A model generated the notes under the pieces. The model worked only from the letters and a program-made list of their open reading frames with translations, did not search any database and had not been told where the DNA came from. From positions 2,170,001 through 2,234,000 of the forward strand of contig NZ_CP084472.1 of NCBI RefSeq assembly GCF_020405225.1: a DNA stretch of 64,000 bases. The letters are read 5' to 3'. How positions within the stretch are numbered: position 1 is the first letter of the stretch; every line of letters begins with the position of its first letter. Position numbers and translations under genes: made by a program. Shown piece after piece: positions 36,149 to 44,758 of this stretch. The DNA comes from Natrinema sp. DC36. Its GTDB lineage: Archaea > Halobacteriota > Halobacteria > Halobacteriales > Natrialbaceae.

Positions 36149-36571
36149 ATGGTCTACGTAACTCGCGCTCTCGTCGACGTCCTGCTGGACCTGGCGAGCG
36201 ACGCCGATCCCAACGACGTGACGACCGGCGTTTCGGTCACGCCGGCGAGCGAACTCGAGGGTGCGGACGCGATTCCGCCCGAAACACCCGTTTTCACCGA
36301 CTTCTTTCTCCCCGACCCCGACAACTCCGTCAACGCCGTCTTCGGCGTCGATCTCTCGACGCCCGCGCGCCAGGCTCAAGGCCGGTTCGTCTCCCACCCC
36401 GTCGGCGAGCTCGAGGTGACGCGCCGGGACCACCTGGCAGAAGTCGTCTTCGTCGCCGTCCCGCCGTGGGGAACCGACGACCGGTCGTTCGCCGCGTTCG
36501 GCCGGAGCGGCGATCGGCGGCCCCTCGAGATCATCGACGCCTCGCCGCCGGGGCAGTCATTGACGGACTGA
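36149..36571 (+). CDS. conserved-type hypothetical protein, 140 aa
   Basis: It starts MVYVTRALVDVLLDLASDAD and includes FTDFFLPDPDNSVNAVFGVD and RFVSHPVGELEVTRRDHLAE, ending in a Pro/Ser-rich tail. The fold looks alpha/beta. The F-V-S-H-P stretch and the strand order remind me of JAB-like domains, but the metal motif E...HxHx7S is absent. I recall close relatives in other haloarchaea with no known role. Confidence 0.7.
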   Translation: MVYVTRALVDVLLDLASDADPNDVTTGVSVTPASELEGADAIPPETPVFTDFFLPDPDNSVNAVFGVDLSTPARQAQGRFVSHPVGELEVTRRDHLAEVVFVAVPPWGTDDRSFAAFGRSGDRRPLEIIDASPPGQSLTD

Positions 36572-36652
36572 CCAGAACACGTCCGTTGCGTACGCGGTCC
36601 ACTCTTCGTCAGGCGGTGAGACCCACAGCGACTCAGGGCAGTTCAGGGCGGG

Positions 36653-36862
36653 TCACTCGAGATAGCCCAGCCCGCGGAGCTGTTCGGTGATCTCTTCGAA
36701 CTCGGCTTCGGTGAGTTCGCCCTCCCTCTGGTGCTGGATGACGATGCTGCGCAGCAGGAATCGGACGAGGTCGCTCGTGCTCTGGAAGCTGGTTCCCTCG
36801 ATTGTTTCCTCGACGCGGTCCGCGAGATCCTTCGGAATCGACACCGTGGTATAGTCGGTCAT
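36653..36862 (-). CDS. ribbon-helix-helix DNA-binding protein, 69 aa
   Basis: A classic small RHH regulator: the strand TTVSIPKDLADRVEETI, then the helices FQSTSDLVRFLLRSIVIQHQ and LTEAEFEEITEQLRGLGYLE. It should dimerise and bind short palindromes. No toxin gene is next to it, so an antitoxin role is not supported. The ATG at 36862 gives the compact domain; the longer open frame is noise. Confidence 0.82.
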   Translation of the reverse strand: MTDYTTVSIPKDLADRVEETIEGTSFQSTSDLVRFLLRSIVIQHQREGELTEAEFEEITEQLRGLGYLE

Positions 36863-36955
36863 ACGCCATACTCCGTCGCGGGCCCCAAATGCGTGTCGAC
36901 AGGTCGGTGGTCGCCGCCGAACCGGTGACCGATGGCTCACGCGGTTGTCGGCCAG

Positions 36956-37047
36956 GGTTGCCGTTGGCTGCGGTTTCCGTTGGCCGCGGTTGCCGTTGGC
37001 CGGAATTGTTGGTAGCCGAGGGCAGTGGACAGTTGACAGTGGGCAGT
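36956..37047. repeat. short degenerate tandem repeats
   Basis: Three 16-bp units of the form GGTTKCCGTTGGCYGS stand in tandem at 36956-37003, followed by two GGGCAGT boxes 21 nt apart (37020-37047). They fall upstream of the gene at 37158. Too few and too short for a CRISPR; they may be replication slippage or protein-binding sites. Confidence 0.5.
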
Positions 37048-37157
37048 AGGCGGTTGCCAGTGTCGGCAGCGTTCGACTAACGGTCACTGTTCGGTGACAC
37101 TCCGCTGCCGTCTCCACAGGCATTTTTATATCCGGCTCCGTAGCGGGAGGTACAGGT

Positions 37158-37487
37158 ATGGGAGTCCGGCCACCATCGAGCGGAGACGACGAGGAACCCG
37201 ACAGTATCGAGTTCGGCATCGCGGCCGTCGACGCTCATCTCAGCGAGTCCGACCTCTCCTTTCCGGCCACGAAGGACGACGTCAGAGCCGAGATCGGCCA
37301 CGAGAACGTTCCCTACGACGTTCACGGGAACGACGTGCCCCTGAGTGAGATGCTCGCCGAAGTCCCAACTGACCAGTTCGACTCGCGTCAGGAGCTGTTG
37401 AACGCGCTCCACCAGCCCTTCGAGGAATACCGCCGAAACAACTCGAACGGGGTCGTCGCCCAGTTCCGCTCGCTGTTGCCCTTCTGA
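37158..37487 (+). CDS. small conserved-type hypothetical protein, 109 aa
   Basis: It starts MGVRPPSSGDDEEPDSIEFG, then has a SFPATKDDVRAEIGHENVPY segment and a helical C-terminus, RQELLNALHQPFEEYRRNNS, ending VAQFRSLLPF. This pattern resembles small haloarchaeal DUF5789-type proteins, though I am not certain. No membrane segment. Function unknown. Confidence 0.65.
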   Translation: MGVRPPSSGDDEEPDSIEFGIAAVDAHLSESDLSFPATKDDVRAEIGHENVPYDVHGNDVPLSEMLAEVPTDQFDSRQELLNALHQPFEEYRRNNSNGVVAQFRSLLPF

Positions 37488-37606
37488 GTTTTCACTGTCG
37501 AAGAAATATCTCTGACAGCAGACAATAGCGGTGTCAGTAGAAGATCTATATTTGCAAAGTGGAAACGCCGATGACGAGCGTCCTGCTACCTGGGCAACAC
37601 GGAGTC

Positions 37607-37779
37607 GCCACGCCCTCCCCAGCCGATTCTCTCGCTCCTGTCGTCGCTCGCTCATCCACTGGAAGACGCTTTGCGTCTTCCAAGCAGTCACTCGCTACAC
37701 TCGTGACGACCTCGCACGGCTTCGTACCGTGATTCGCCTTTCGCTCATCCCGGTACGGCGCGCGCCACCGCATAGCGGT
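37607..37779 (+). repeat. dispersed repeat, copy 2
   Basis: It begins GCCACGCCCTCCCCAGCCGA and ends GCGCGCCACCGCA, matching the ends of the repeat at 34431-34547. The interior is longer and holds a 9-bp hairpin, stem GGAAGACGC with loop TTT (37661-37681), and a CACGG/CCGTG stem. The 374-bp gap 37488-37861 has no gene apart from this element. Confidence 0.55.
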
Positions 37780-37861
37780 TGATCGGTTGAGAGCGATACA
37801 TGGATCTGCTGGGCTAGCTGGTAGACCGCGACGCCCTTTCGCCCGTTTCCGTCTTCGGCCA

Positions 37862-38869
37862 TCACTCGTCGTTCGACTCTCGAGCGATTCGCTCGAGTCG
37901 CCGCCGCTGCTCGCGGTGGAGGGTCACGAGCATGTCCGAGAGGACGCCGAACATGAGGAGCTGGACGCCCAGCAGGATGGCGGCCGCCGAGGCGAGGGCC
38001 ATGACTTCGTGGCTCTGGGTGTACTGAATCCACTCCCAGAGGACGTAGACAGCGATGAGACTGCCCGAGAGAATACCGGCGACCCCGAGACTGCCGAAGT
38101 AGAACAGGGGGTTGTTCGTCTTGGCCAGCGAGTACAGCGTGAGCAGGATCGTTCCGCCGTCTGTGACCGGGTGGAGGTTGGTTTCGGACTCGTCGGGCCT
38201 AGCGCTGTAACTGACCGGGACGACCGTCGTCTCGACCCCGTGTTTGACGCACTCGACGGCGAGTTCGGTCTCGATCGTGAACCCGTCGGAGTCGAGCGAG
38301 AGCCGTTCGAACGACTCGACGGTGAACGCTCGGTAGCCCGAGAGGATGTCCTCGTAGTTGGCGCCGTGGACGAACCCGAACGCGCGATTGATCATCCGAT
38401 TACCGAAGCCGTTCAACGCGCGCATCGCGTCGTCGTCCATCTCGGCGAAGCGGTTGCCGATCACGTGCTCGTACCCTCTCGAGAGCGGTTCGACCATTTT
38501 GTCGGCGTCGGCCGGATCGTAGGTGCCGTCGCCGTCGGCCATCAGCACGTAGGGGACGGTAATGTACTCGAGGGCCTCGCGGACGGCCTGGCCCTTTCCG
38601 TCACCGGACTGGACCAGCACCTCGGCACCGCACCCGCGAGCGATTTCGCGAGTGCCGTCGGTCGAGTTGCCGTCGACGATGACGACGTTCGTATACCCCT
38701 GCTCGCGGAAGCCCTCGATCACGTCGGCGATCGTGGCCGCCTCGTCGAGCGTCGGGATGAGAACGCAGACGTCGTCGGGCGAGACCTCGCGGGCGTCCTC
38801 GGTCACGGCGACCTCCCCTGCGCCGTCCGAGAGGATGCTCGAGCCCGCACGAACCGCATCATCTTCCAT
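37862..38869 (-). CDS. aglJ: dolichol-phosphate hexosyltransferase AglJ
   Basis: A 335-aa GT2 enzyme that adds the first sugar to dolichol phosphate in haloarchaeal N-glycosylation. The GT-A domain has VCVLIPTLDEAATIADVIEG, the D-x-D-type VLMADGDGTYDPAD (metal and nucleotide binding), and EDILSGYRAFTVESFERL. Two C-terminal helices (PLFYFGSLGVAGILSGSLIA and VMALASAAAILLGVQLLMFG) anchor it at the membrane, facing the cytosol. The sequence closely resembles what I remember of Haloferax AglJ. It is next to aglM and 16 kb from aglB. Confidence 0.9.
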   Translation of the reverse strand: MEDDAVRAGSSILSDGAGEVAVTEDAREVSPDDVCVLIPTLDEAATIADVIEGFREQGYTNVVIVDGNSTDGTREIARGCGAEVLVQSGDGKGQAVREALEYITVPYVLMADGDGTYDPADADKMVEPLSRGYEHVIGNRFAEMDDDAMRALNGFGNRMINRAFGFVHGANYEDILSGYRAFTVESFERLSLDSDGFTIETELAVECVKHGVETTVVPVSYSARPDESETNLHPVTDGGTILLTLYSLAKTNNPLFYFGSLGVAGILSGSLIAVYVLWEWIQYTQSHEVMALASAAAILLGVQLLMFGVLSDMLVTLHREQRRRLERIARESNDE

Positions 38870-38964
38870 CGCACGGTATTCCCCCGCGTACCCGCAAAAG
38901 GCTACTGATTGCGTAGTGTCGGGGTTTTACGTTGGCCACGCGCGGCGACGCGGTCGACGCCTCG

Positions 38965-40254
38965 TCACCAGGTCAGTCCCTCGTAGACCTCGAGGGACTC
39001 CGCATCGATCTCGATCCGCCGGCCGTCGACCACGACAGAGTGTGCCATCCCCTCGAACGACACGTCATCGAACTCCGGCCAGTCGGTCGCGACGACGGCC
39101 CCGTCGGCCCCCTCGAGCGCGTCCTCGGCCGACTCCGCGTACTCGATCTCGGGATAGTCGGGCCGAACGTTCTCGATCGCGACCGGATCGTAGGCGACGA
39201 TCGCCGCGCCGCGATCCCGGAGGTGCTCGATCACGTCGAGCGCGCGAGACTTGCGCACGTCGTCGGTCCCGGGCTTGAACGAGAGGCCGAGGACCGCGAT
39301 GCGGGCCCCCTCGAGCGGGACGTGCTCCTCGAGGAGGTCCACGAGCCGTCGCGGCTGTTCGTCGTTGACCGCGACGGTCGCATCGAGCAGTTCGGGATCG
39401 TAGCCCTGCTCGCGAGCGCCGGCGCGGAGGGCGTTGACATCCTTGGGGAAACAGGAACCGCCCCAGCCGAGTCCCGAGCGCATGAATCGCTCCGAGATGC
39501 GGTCGTCGAGCCCGACCGCCTCGAGCACCTCGTAGGCGTCCGCGTCGTACTCCCTGGCGATGTTCCCGAGCTCGTTGACCAGCGAGACCTTCGACGCGAG
39601 GAAGGCGTTGTTCGCGTACTTGATGAGCTCCGCCTCGCGGATGTCCGTCTCGACGAGGCCCGTCTCCTCGCGCGCAAGAATGGGCGCGTACAGCTCTCGG
39701 AGGGTCGCTGCGGCCTCGTCGCTCGCAGTGCCGAGGACGACCTTGTCCGGCTCGAGAAAGTCCTCGACCGCGGTGCCCATCCGGAGGAATTCGGGGTTCA
39801 TCGCGAGCTCGAGGCCGTCGCCGATTCGCGTTCCGGATTCTGCCTCGAGGATCGGCCCGACGACGTCTTCGGTCGTGCCGGGCAAAACCGTACTCTTGAC
39901 GACCACGAGGTGCTCGTCGTCCGTATCAGCGAGCGCGCGGCCGAGCGACTCCGCACCGGCTCGCATGATCGCGAGGTCGAGACTGCCACCCTCGGACTGG
40001 GGCGTGGGCAGACAGAGGAACGTGACGTCCGTGTCGCGGACTGCGCCGTAGTCCGTCGTCGCACGGAGGGTCGTGCCCGCGTGATCGGCGATTCGCTCCT
40101 CGAGACCCGACTCGTGAATCGGTGCCTCCCCGGCGTTTATCGTCTCGACGATTTCATCGTCGATCTCGATGTTCGTGACGTCGTGGCCGAGGTCAGCGAG
40201 ACAGGCGGCGATCGTGGTGCCAACGTAGCCGCTGCCGACGATAGAGACGTTCAT
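38965..40254 (-). CDS. aglM: UDP-glucose 6-dehydrogenase family protein AglM
   Basis: A 429-aa enzyme that oxidises a UDP-sugar to UDP-uronic acid in two NAD-linked steps. N-terminal NAD motif: NVSIVGSGYVGTTIAACLAD. The catalytic cysteine is in GLGWGGSCFPKDVNAL, the UDP-binding part in VLGLSFKPGTDDVRKSRALD. UDP-glucose and UDP-N-acetyl-mannosamine dehydrogenases share these motifs; location by aglJ favours AglM, which provides glucuronic acid for the S-layer glycan. 95 nt separate it from aglJ on the same strand. Confidence 0.9.
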   Translation of the reverse strand: MNVSIVGSGYVGTTIAACLADLGHDVTNIEIDDEIVETINAGEAPIHESGLEERIADHAGTTLRATTDYGAVRDTDVTFLCLPTPQSEGGSLDLAIMRAGAESLGRALADTDDEHLVVVKSTVLPGTTEDVVGPILEAESGTRIGDGLELAMNPEFLRMGTAVEDFLEPDKVVLGTASDEAAATLRELYAPILAREETGLVETDIREAELIKYANNAFLASKVSLVNELGNIAREYDADAYEVLEAVGLDDRISERFMRSGLGWGGSCFPKDVNALRAGAREQGYDPELLDATVAVNDEQPRRLVDLLEEHVPLEGARIAVLGLSFKPGTDDVRKSRALDVIEHLRDRGAAIVAYDPVAIENVRPDYPEIEYAESAEDALEGADGAVVATDWPEFDDVSFEGMAHSVVVDGRRIEIDAESLEVYEGLTW

Positions 40255-40439
40255 AGGGGACGGGATGAGGGGTGGACGTTAGACGTTTTTGGGTTCGAGC
40301 GGACCGCGCTCGGCCCGGTTCGTCGACTCGTCCCCGCCGGTCGGTTCCGATCGCCTCTCGAGGACACCGACTTGCCCCGATCGGTGACCGTCACCAACAC
40401 GAAAGCTATTCTTGCGGTTCGAGACTTCTCTAGAGACAC

Positions 40440-41003
40440 ATGCAGGAACCCTTCGGCCAACGCGGCCGTCTCGTGGCGGGCGTCGCCCTCCTCGCGATTC
40501 TGGCCGGGCTCGTCCTGTGGGCGGGCGCGGTCCCCTCTGATCTGATGAGCGGCGGCTATCCGGACGAAGTCGATGTCACCCCGAACCGCGAGGCCTACGT
40601 GGGCGAGCAGGTCGTCCTCGGCGGTCGCGTCGTCGACACGGACCCCGTCGTTATCGCAACGCGCGCCAGCGGCTACGGGAGGTTCACCCTCGTCAACGCG
40701 GACAGCGGACTCCAGAACTCGGACGCGTCCCTCGAGCAGGGTGATCGCGTGAGCGCGTTCGGGACCCTCGAGGACGAGTCGACCCTCGTCGTCGACCGAA
40801 CGACGATCGGCGACGTCTCCGGAACGGCCTACATGCTCGTCGTCTCGTTTTTCGGCGGGCTCTGGGCGTTCGGTCGATTCGCCCGCGACTGGCGCTTCGA
40901 TTTCGGTCGGTTCGCGGTCGTCCCGCGGGACGATCCGCTCTCCCTTCGGGACGTGATCCCCGGGACTCGAGGTGGCGCGAGCGGCGGTGATCGCAGTGAC
41001 TGA
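40440..41003 (+). CDS. membrane protein with OB-like domain, 187 aa
   Basis: An N-terminal helix (LVAGVALLAILAGLVLWAGA) and a second one, YMLVVSFFGGLWAFGRF, flank an outside beta-rich domain (VGEQVVLGGRVVDTDPVV, GRFTLVNADSG, GDRVSAFGTLEDESTLVVD) that resembles an OB fold as in cytochrome maturation or nucleic-acid proteins. No catalytic motif. A TATA-like AAAGCTATTCTTG precedes the ATG at 40440. Coupled to the next gene by an 8-nt overlap. Confidence 0.7.
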   Translation: MQEPFGQRGRLVAGVALLAILAGLVLWAGAVPSDLMSGGYPDEVDVTPNREAYVGEQVVLGGRVVDTDPVVIATRASGYGRFTLVNADSGLQNSDASLEQGDRVSAFGTLEDESTLVVDRTTIGDVSGTAYMLVVSFFGGLWAFGRFARDWRFDFGRFAVVPRDDPLSLRDVIPGTRGGASGGDRSD

Positions 41004-41514
41004 CGTCCTCACGCACGTCATCATCGGCTACGTCATCGGGACGCTCCTGTCGATTCGGTACGCGCGGCTGCGGCGTGCGCACGTGACGCTCGTGATGATC
41101 GGCGCGCTCTCTCCGGACTTCACGAAGATCAACCTCCTGTTCCCGGACGAGTTCGTCAGCTATCTGCTCGACATCCCCTTCTCGTGGGCGCCGCTCCACC
41201 TTCTCGGCGGAACGATCGTCGTGACGCTCTTCGGCTCGCTCCTGTTCGCACCGGAGTACCGCCGGGATGTCGTCGTACTCGTCGCGATCGGTGCGGCGTC
41301 ACACCACGTCCTCGATCTGGGGCTCATGACCTCGACGGGGTACTCCTACGCCGCCTTCTGGCCGCTAACCGAGTACCGACTGCCGGCGGGCGGGCTCTAC
41401 CTGAGCACCGACCGCTGGCCGGCGCTCGTCGCCGGGCTGTGTGCGGTACTCGTCTGGGCGGTCAAGGGGCGGATTGGGACGCGGCGAACTGAAGAGTCGG
41501 CGTCGCTCGAGTGA
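40996..41514 (+). CDS. membrane-bound metal-dependent hydrolase (YdjM-like)
   Basis: A 172-aa protein with four or five hydrophobic helices and the family pattern LTHVIIGYVIGT, IGALSPDFTKINLL and HLLGGTIVVTLF plus SHHVLDLGLMTS. Conserved His and Asp (H-x9, D in SPDF, HH) could bind metal. The start is an unusual GTG; of three GTGs (40972, 40987, 40996) the last places TDVLTHVIIG at the normal N-terminus, overlapping the upstream stop by 8 nt. Function of the family is not known in archaea. Confidence 0.78.
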   Translation: MTDVLTHVIIGYVIGTLLSIRYARLRRAHVTLVMIGALSPDFTKINLLFPDEFVSYLLDIPFSWAPLHLLGGTIVVTLFGSLLFAPEYRRDVVVLVAIGAASHHVLDLGLMTSTGYSYAAFWPLTEYRLPAGGLYLSTDRWPALVAGLCAVLVWAVKGRIGTRRTEESASLE

Positions 41515-41560
41515 GATACTGGACTGAGAAATGTAGACTGGGGGAGTGGATGTGGAAGAA

Positions 41561-41737
41561 CTATTGTCCGTTCCACACTTGTGCACCAGGTGTTCCGCAA
41601 GACGAACAAACAACGGCCTCGTTTCCCTTGTATTGATCTCGAACGAGATGACCTCCGTTACAGAAGGAACACGCAGTCTGTTCAAGAAGCTCTAAGAGTT
41701 TTATAGACTGATCGGTTTGATTTCTGAGGGTTGCCAT
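41561..41737 (-). CDS. small zinc-finger protein, 58 aa (HVO_A0556 type)
   Basis: A short gene that is easily missed. The protein has 58 residues: MATLRNQTDQSIKLLELLEQ, then TACSFCNGGHLVRDQYKGNE and AVVCSSCGTPGAQVWNGQ. Two CxxC pairs (C23/C26 and C44/C47) form a zinc ribbon. It matches my memory of the haloarchaeal HVO_A0556 family of single-zinc-finger proteins. A TTAAGTATA box lies 25-32 nt upstream, so the mRNA is leaderless. Possibly a regulator of the neighbouring agl genes; not shown. Confidence 0.8.
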   Translation of the reverse strand: MATLRNQTDQSIKLLELLEQTACSFCNGGHLVRDQYKGNEAVVCSSCGTPGAQVWNGQ

Positions 41738-41913
41738 AGTTCGGATGAGCGCGTTCCGTATACTTAATGATTCTTGCTATTAACGGTTGGACAGCCATAT
41801 TAGCTGTAGCACTAGATATTGACGACCAACCGACGTATGGACTGATAATAGTTGTAGTATGACTGCATCCGAGGACGAAGAAGTTTATTATCCATCGCTC
41901 ACAACCCTCGTTC

Positions 41914-43056
41914 ATGAATCTGCTTGTCGTGGCTGCTGCCTCGCTTCTTGCGGTGACGGCCGCGCCCTACATTTGCTACCTCCTTCTTTACGCGTGGATT
42001 CGACCAGAGGGGTCACCTGCTGACAAAGAGTCTGCCGAACCGACCGTCAGTATCGTCCTCCCGACGTATAACGAAGAACAGATCGTCGAGACGAAACTCG
42101 AGGACGTGCTCGAACTCGATTATCCGATGGAGAAAGTCGAACTCGTCGTTGTTGATTCTTCGACTGATGATACTCGGACGATCATCCGAGAGTACATTGC
42201 AGATCTCGAGGCGCCCGAGCTGGTGCTGCTGGAGGAGGACGAGCGTCGCGGGCTCGCGCCGGCGCTCAACGACGCCTACGATGCCGCGTCAAATGAGATG
42301 GTCGTCAAGACCGACTGCGACTCCAAGCTCGCGCCGGACGCCCTTCGCGAAGCCGCTGCGAATCTTGCTGACGACGAAATTGCGGCTGTTACCGGCCAGA
42401 ACGTCGAGGTTCTCGGCGGTAGCGAGGTCGAATCAGGGTATCGCGGCGTCCAGAGTCATATCCAGCAACTCGAGTCGCATCTCGATTCGACGCTAATCTT
42501 TCACGGGCCATTCTCCGCATTCGAGAACGGCGCATTGCTCCCGCTCGATCCGAATTCGCTGGCTGATGATACTGAACTCGCGCTGAAGATTCGTCGGCAG
42601 GGTAAGCGCGTTATTTTCGATCCCTCCGTACGGTACATGGAAGCCTCTCACTCCGAGTTCGTAAAACGGCGAAAGCAAAAGGATAGGCGCGGCATGGGGC
42701 TGATTCGACTTCTGGTCCAACACAGCGACGCGCTCGGGAAATACGGGCGGTACGGACGCGTTGTATTGCCGTTCAACTGGTGGTTCATGATCGCCTCGCC
42801 GTGGCTGCTAGCGGCGACGCTCGTAGTCGGAACCGGTGGGGCCATTTCGCTGCTCGGTGTCGGTGGCATAGTGTTGCCCGCTGGAGTCGGCCTGTTTACG
42901 TATCTCGGACAACGAGACCTGCTGGGGCCAGTGCAGGCGCTGTATTCAATCTTCGATACGCAGGTGTCGCTGTTGCGCGCCAGCCTAGAGTTGCTGGTTG
43001 GGGACTCGGATGGGACGTGGGATGTCGACGACGAGTTACGGGAGGCGTTTGAATGA
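41914..43056 (+). CDS. GT2 glycosyltransferase with membrane helices, 380 aa
   Basis: One N-terminal helix, a GT-A domain (VSIVLPTYNEEQIVETKLED, KTDCDSKLAPDAL with the D-x-D equivalent, FENGALLPLDPNSLADDTEL), then QKDRRGMGLIRLL (the R/Q-x-x-RW-like processive motif, degenerate) and C-terminal helices. It resembles polymer-type or dolichol-linked transferases at the inner membrane. A TTTATTATC box 24-32 nt upstream marks the start of the island transcript. It overlaps the next gene by 4 nt. Confidence 0.85.
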   Translation: MNLLVVAAASLLAVTAAPYICYLLLYAWIRPEGSPADKESAEPTVSIVLPTYNEEQIVETKLEDVLELDYPMEKVELVVVDSSTDDTRTIIREYIADLEAPELVLLEEDERRGLAPALNDAYDAASNEMVVKTDCDSKLAPDALREAAANLADDEIAAVTGQNVEVLGGSEVESGYRGVQSHIQQLESHLDSTLIFHGPFSAFENGALLPLDPNSLADDTELALKIRRQGKRVIFDPSVRYMEASHSEFVKRRKQKDRRGMGLIRLLVQHSDALGKYGRYGRVVLPFNWWFMIASPWLLAATLVVGTGGAISLLGVGGIVLPAGVGLFTYLGQRDLLGPVQALYSIFDTQVSLLRASLELLVGDSDGTWDVDDELREAFE

Positions 43057-44132
43057 GAATTTTGTTTATTACGCATAGATATCCACCTCACACTGGCGGT
43101 ATCGAAACGCATGTCCAGGAGATGGCGACGCGACTTGCCAACTGCGGGCACGACATAACCGTGTTTAGTGCTGACTCTGGACCAAATGTGTCGTCGGAAA
43201 ATACTGACGACGGTATTCGCATTCGTCGATTTCGTTCGTTCAGTCCTGGGAATGCCTTCTACGCTGCGCCACAAATGGCGCTTGCCATCCGATGTGCAGA
43301 TGCCGACATCGTACACGCGCACAACTACCATGCACTTTCACTGTTCTTTGCAGCGCTCGGGGTGACAGACGAACAATTCGTCGTGACGACGCACTATCAC
43401 GGTGCGAGCGCGAGCGGGATCCGAGACAAGTTATTATCCCTCTATAAACCACTCGGACGGTGGGCCATCCGGCAAGCAGATGAGGTGGTTGCAGTGAGCG
43501 AGTGGGAGCATAGCCGCCTGCAAGAGGACTTCGGCGTCAACGCGACAGTAATTCCAAACGGCCTCGATGTGGAACGATTCGCGGAGGCCGAACCGGAAAA
43601 TCGAGCACGACCCTACCTGCTGTGTGTTGGACGCCTGGAGGAGTACAAGGGCATCCAGCATGTAATTCGAGCACTCTCGGAGTTACCCGAGTACGATCTA
43701 GCCGTTGCGGGGAGTGGTCCCCATCGAGAAGAGTTGGAACAGATCGCTCACGAGGAGGGTGTCGCTGACCGCGTCGACTTTCTCGGTTTCGTAGACAACG
43801 AGCGACTTCCGGGGTTGTACGCCGGAGCGGACGTGTACGTGACGCTCTCAACGTTCGAGGCATATGGGATGACTGTTGCGGAGGCGTTAGCAGCAGGGAC
43901 GCCGTGTGTGGTGCGGGAGGCTAGTGCACTACAAGATTGGACGAGTGAATCTGCGGTCAAGGGTGTTTCTTCTACGTCGCCGGAGACAATCTCGAGTGCA
44001 CTCCGCGAAGCACTATCGCAGACACCGGATAGCGACATCGAGACGTGGTCGGAAATAGCCACATCTCTCGCCGCTCAATTTCAAGATCATGAGAAGGGAA
44101 ACAGCGATAAGGACTGCGTTCATACCTCCTGA
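43053..44132 (+). CDS. GT4 glycosyltransferase, 359 aa
   Basis: A GT-B fold retaining enzyme. The N-terminal MRILFITHRYPPHTGGIETH is the signature acceptor-side loop; the donor side shows VIPNGLDVERFAEAE, LLCVGRLEEYKGIQHVIRAL and the E-x7-E-type FEAYGMTVAEALAAGTPCVV. It likely adds a sugar to a lipid-linked glycan. Coupled to the upstream GT2 through ATGA. The coding region is less GC-rich than the flanking chromosome. Confidence 0.88.
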   Translation: MRILFITHRYPPHTGGIETHVQEMATRLANCGHDITVFSADSGPNVSSENTDDGIRIRRFRSFSPGNAFYAAPQMALAIRCADADIVHAHNYHALSLFFAALGVTDEQFVVTTHYHGASASGIRDKLLSLYKPLGRWAIRQADEVVAVSEWEHSRLQEDFGVNATVIPNGLDVERFAEAEPENRARPYLLCVGRLEEYKGIQHVIRALSELPEYDLAVAGSGPHREELEQIAHEEGVADRVDFLGFVDNERLPGLYAGADVYVTLSTFEAYGMTVAEALAAGTPCVVREASALQDWTSESAVKGVSSTSPETISSALREALSQTPDSDIETWSEIATSLAAQFQDHEKGNSDKDCVHTS

Positions 44133-44137
44133 TTGTT

Positions 44138-44758
44138 ATGAATTCGAACGTGTCTGTCGTCATTCCTTCTATTAAAGATAACGTGTTGACGCTGGAGAGT
44201 GTCCCCGAAGACGTTCCAGTGACCGTCGAACGCAAGGGATCGCTGAACGAGGCGCGCAACCGCGGGGTTCGGAACGCCGACACCGACATCGTCGCCATTC
44301 TCGACGACGACATCGCGTTCTCCGAAGAGTTGTTCGACGCGCTCGTCGAATCAGTGGACGAGGACGTGCTGCTCGGCGTGGCGGATTGGGAGTTCGGACT
44401 GGTCGCGGGACGCGTGATGATCTTCTATAAGTCGCTCTGGCGTGACGTTGGTGGCTTCGACGAGCGTCTTCGTAGCCACAACGGCGATACGGATTTCTCG
44501 CTGCGAGCCCACGATGCGGGATACTCCGTGAAGACGGTCCCACGAGATCTGTTCTGTCACAAGGACCACGAGCGCTCGATCACGACATGGGACCGCGCAT
44601 GGCGACTGGCGTATCTCTCCAGGAAGCACGTCCGATATGCGCCGTACATCCTGAGTTCGACCGTTGCGTACAATCTCGGTTTGGAAGCAGGGGTAAGTAA
44701 GGAGCAGAGTCTGCCCCCATCGATTAGTCCTACGGTCGACGAACTTGAGATCGAGTAA
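44138..44758 (+). CDS. short GT2-type glycosyltransferase, 206 aa
   Basis: A compact GT-A protein: VSVVIPSIKDNVLTLESVPE, RKGSLNEARNRGVRNADTDI (donor binding), the metal motif AILDDDIAF, and GGFDERLRSHNGDTDFSLRA with the catalytic-base-like Asp. It lacks membrane helices and is shorter than usual GT2 enzymes by about 40 residues. Its stop overlaps the next start (TAATG), so it is part of the island operon. Confidence 0.8.
   Translation: MNSNVSVVIPSIKDNVLTLESVPEDVPVTVERKGSLNEARNRGVRNADTDIVAILDDDIAFSEELFDALVESVDEDVLLGVADWEFGLVAGRVMIFYKSLWRDVGGFDERLRSHNGDTDFSLRAHDAGYSVKTVPRDLFCHKDHERSITTWDRAWRLAYLSRKHVRYAPYILSSTVAYNLGLEAGVSKEQSLPPSISPTVDELEIE

Noticed and set aside
36956-37003. Possible CRISPR array
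   Set aside because: Only three 16-bp units without spacers of constant length, and no cas genes.
41365-41685. 106-codon minus-strand frame
   Set aside because: It overlaps the zinc-finger gene in another frame and lacks its CxxC motifs; the 58-aa frame is the real one.
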